DNA from: Edolisoma coerulescens
Taxonomy: Eukaryota; Chordata; Aves; Passeriformes; Campephagidae
Length of the DNA: 64,000 nucleotides
Assembly (NCBI GenBank): GCA_013397115.1
Contig: VWZW01004136.1
Coordinates: 1,607,913 to 1,671,912 of the forward strand
Reading direction: 5' to 3'
Translations under genes and position numbers: made by a program
Notes under the pieces: generated by a model
Databases searched by the model: none
Seen by the model: the letters and a program-made list of their open reading frames with translations, nothing else
Told to the model about the DNA's origin: nothing
Shown here: piece after piece, positions 61,941 through 64,000 of the stretch
Position numbering within the stretch: position 1 is the first letter of the stretch
How the letters are laid out: the number at the start of each line of letters is the position of its first letter

Positions 61941-62360
61941 CTAACAGGAAGCGAAGGGGCTTGCAGGAGACTTTCCTGACTACAGCCGAGGTGTAGGGCA
62001 TGGAGCAGAGCAGCTCGATGTGAGGAGCTGTGGACTTGAATGCACGACTGGCTCTGGGTTGCCTCGGCTGCGCTGGGGGTGGCTGGGCGCTCCTGGGGGC
62101 TCCTGTTCCCAGTGCTGCCTGCAAGGTGCGGCTGTGGGGCCGCCAGGGCTGTGCGTCAGCATGGACCCACCGGATCAGCTCCCTGCTCAGTCCAGTTATG
62201 GGAAAAATTCTCCCAACTTGGATGATAAACCTGGACCAAAAGGACTACAGGGAACAAATCTGGAGCTACAGGAAGAGACTAGATGTGTCGATGTCTCTAC
62301 CATGGCAGAAAACACCTGGCACAGCCCTGGTTTCCATTGGACTGGCAGCGGATAGGCTTT
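61941..62360 (+). other. Isolated CpG cluster with a small open frame
   Basis: About eleven CpG within roughly 200 bp, in DNA that is otherwise AT-rich and CpG-poor. A 64-codon open frame starts at 62161 with a good start context (A at -3, G at +4) and reads MDPPDQLPAQSSYGKN at its start. It matches no family I recognise, so I do not call it a gene. Confidence 0.35.
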
Positions 62361-64000
62361 CCCTTTCCTCTCCCAGTGTCCAAGTATCAATCGGTTCGTG
62401 CCTTCTGCCAGGATGCTGAAAGGCCTATAATTAACATGAGCATAATAATCCATGAAGTATTCTGTTATCTGAAATAATGCGATCTATTAAACAAACAGAA
62501 ACCCGGTGGTGTTTGTTATTACTCCTGCGTTGGACCATCTCCCTCTCCCAGCTGGAGCAGAGCCTGGCCGCTGGCCACTAGATGCCACTGTTGTATAAGG
62601 ACATGTTGGGCATATTGACAGACAATAAGTAATTTACTTAAGAGAACATGTATGTGTATAATTAGGAGTCATCAATGTCTTTCTTTTAAAATAAAATAAG
62701 TTTACCATATCTAATTAGATATTTCTTATACGATGGATTTCATTCTAATTGGGTAAAGCTATGCTACTGGTTTAAAATACAGCAAAGGATGTATTTGTAT
62801 TCACTTTCACAGTTTCCGTATTTTTTTAGTCCTTGCAATAAATGGATCTGATTACACCTTTTAAATCGATGTTCTCTCAAACTGGTATGACATAAATGAT
62901 TGTTCTGTCATTGTGATTTTACTGCCATTGTTTTCAGCATGTGAGGTTTTTTAGTGATATCTCTCTTAATCTCATTCTGTCTTTCCCTATCCTCCTGATT
63001 GTGATCTTGAATCTGCATGTTCTTTCCATCCAAACTGAAGAAATCTATTTAAAGAGCCAACAGCGGCCACCACGCACGACTCTGGCTTGACCAGGACAGT
63101 ACAGGCTTTCCAGCAGCAGTGAGCTCAGTAATCCACCGCTAATGAACCAGAGCTCCAAAATGTCTGTTGTGCAAGGGGCTTCTTTAAAAGCTCAGATTTT
63201 CTATAGCTGAGTGTTGCCAATGGAAATCTAGATTTTGCAGATGATGGACTGTATCCAGCCTAGGTAAAATTAAAATTCAGTGGTTTTTTTGCAGGGAAAA
63301 TGAATGCCTTTAAGGTTCAGTATGAATTCAGAAGGCACTGGCGAGTCATTGTGACACCCAGCATGGAGAAGGCTTACACCCTTTCCCAAAGCAATTTCAT
63401 TAGAGCCTGATTTCTCTTCACCAACCTGAGTTCTGGATTTTCCCCCCAGAATGCTGTGTTGCATGCTAATGTAAGAACTGTGCTCGTTTTATAGTTCTTT
63501 CGGATCTGTGGGAGTTTTGGTATGGGTGATCTTCCTCAGATCAGCTCTGGTGACACCAGGCTGCAACACTGACCACTTCCACTTATGAGTGTTCCCATCA
63601 GGCTGTTCCTGCCTCTGTCCAACGCGTGAGCCGCTCCTGTGTTTCCCAGTTATGACTAGAACTTGTCTATTCAATCTTGATGACATCTTTCAAATTACTG
63701 TAAATTATCTCCTGAAAGAAGCTACTCCTGCAACAAAACAATGGCAAACTGATTTTAGAGTGATTTTCAGATTGTGGTTTATAACTGCATTGTACCTCAG
63801 AAATAGCTTGTCCCAGTGGGCATGGCTTTCTTTGCTATCCCTATCTCTCATATATCAAATTATGGATTATTATACAAAATTTGTATCTCTGTCTTATTTA
63901 TTGAAGTGTTGGTTCACTAAAAAAAGGATCTCAACAATGATTTGAGCTGGCTGAAAACCTGCTTCAAAATTATATATTTCAGTGAAAGGTTTTCAACAAG
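62361..64000. other. Intergenic gene desert, right edge
   Basis: AT-rich with a slightly GC-richer patch at 63050-63160. It holds a CTCF-like motif at 62575-62588. No gene or recognised repeat. Confidence 0.7.
62575..62588 (+). promoter_or_regulatory. Candidate CTCF-type motif
   Basis: CCACTAGATGCCAC fits 13 of 14 positions of CCASYAGRKGGCRS. The single mismatch (C for G at position 11) is at a normally important base. Confidence 0.3.

Noticed and set aside
43531..64000. MIR137 or DPYD on the upstream side
   Set aside because: The miR-137 mature sequence is not present (only a partial TTATTGCTTA match near 54588), and no DPYD exon is recognisable.

Overview
This is a stretch of nuclear DNA from a bird or a close sauropsid relative. 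The bases are AT-rich and interspersed. They contain a CR1 LINE 3' end with the typical ATTCTATGATTCT-type terminus, a second CR1 tail, and two old MIR-like SINE remnants. Coding sequence is broken into short exons with consensus GT-AG borders. There are no bacterial features, CRISPR arrays, operons or tRNA genes that I can support.

The window holds one protein-coding gene, SNX7 (sorting nexin 7), on the minus strand from about 43.1 kb down to about 13.55 kb. Nine coding exons can be joined in frame without a stop: 42976-43125, 36627-36809, 34689-34799, 34100-34264, 32957-33158, 30879-31078, 27397-27483, 21777-21929 and 13880-13960. They encode 443 visible residues: an acidic N-terminal tail, a PX phosphoinositide-binding domain (exons 2-4), an amphipathic linker (exon 5) and a BAR dimerisation domain (exons 5-9). 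The initiator ATG is not in the sequence. A polyadenylation signal lies at 13571-13576.

Layout: 1-13.55 kb is the intergenic region beyond the 3' end of SNX7, with a five-unit 49-bp tandem array at the left edge and a CR1 fragment at 3.25-3.45 kb. SNX7 fills 13.55-43.1 kb. A CpG island with three single-N gaps covers 42.26-43.53 kb, and smaller CpG-rich blocks continue to 44.7 kb. From 44.7 to 64 kb is an AT-rich gene desert with a CR1 tail, a MIR remnant and one isolated CpG cluster near 62 kb.

The strongest unusual observation concerns assembly. The blocks around the N characters carry exact terminal duplications of 62 and 192 bp. These make sense only if two short contigs (42585-42912 and 42914-43125) were placed in swapped order. 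Restoring the order puts exon 1 next to its real intron, puts the promoter upstream of it, and localises the missing start codon to the remaining gap. I found no convincing previously undescribed biological system here. The other findings are regulatory or evolutionary hypotheses of modest weight.
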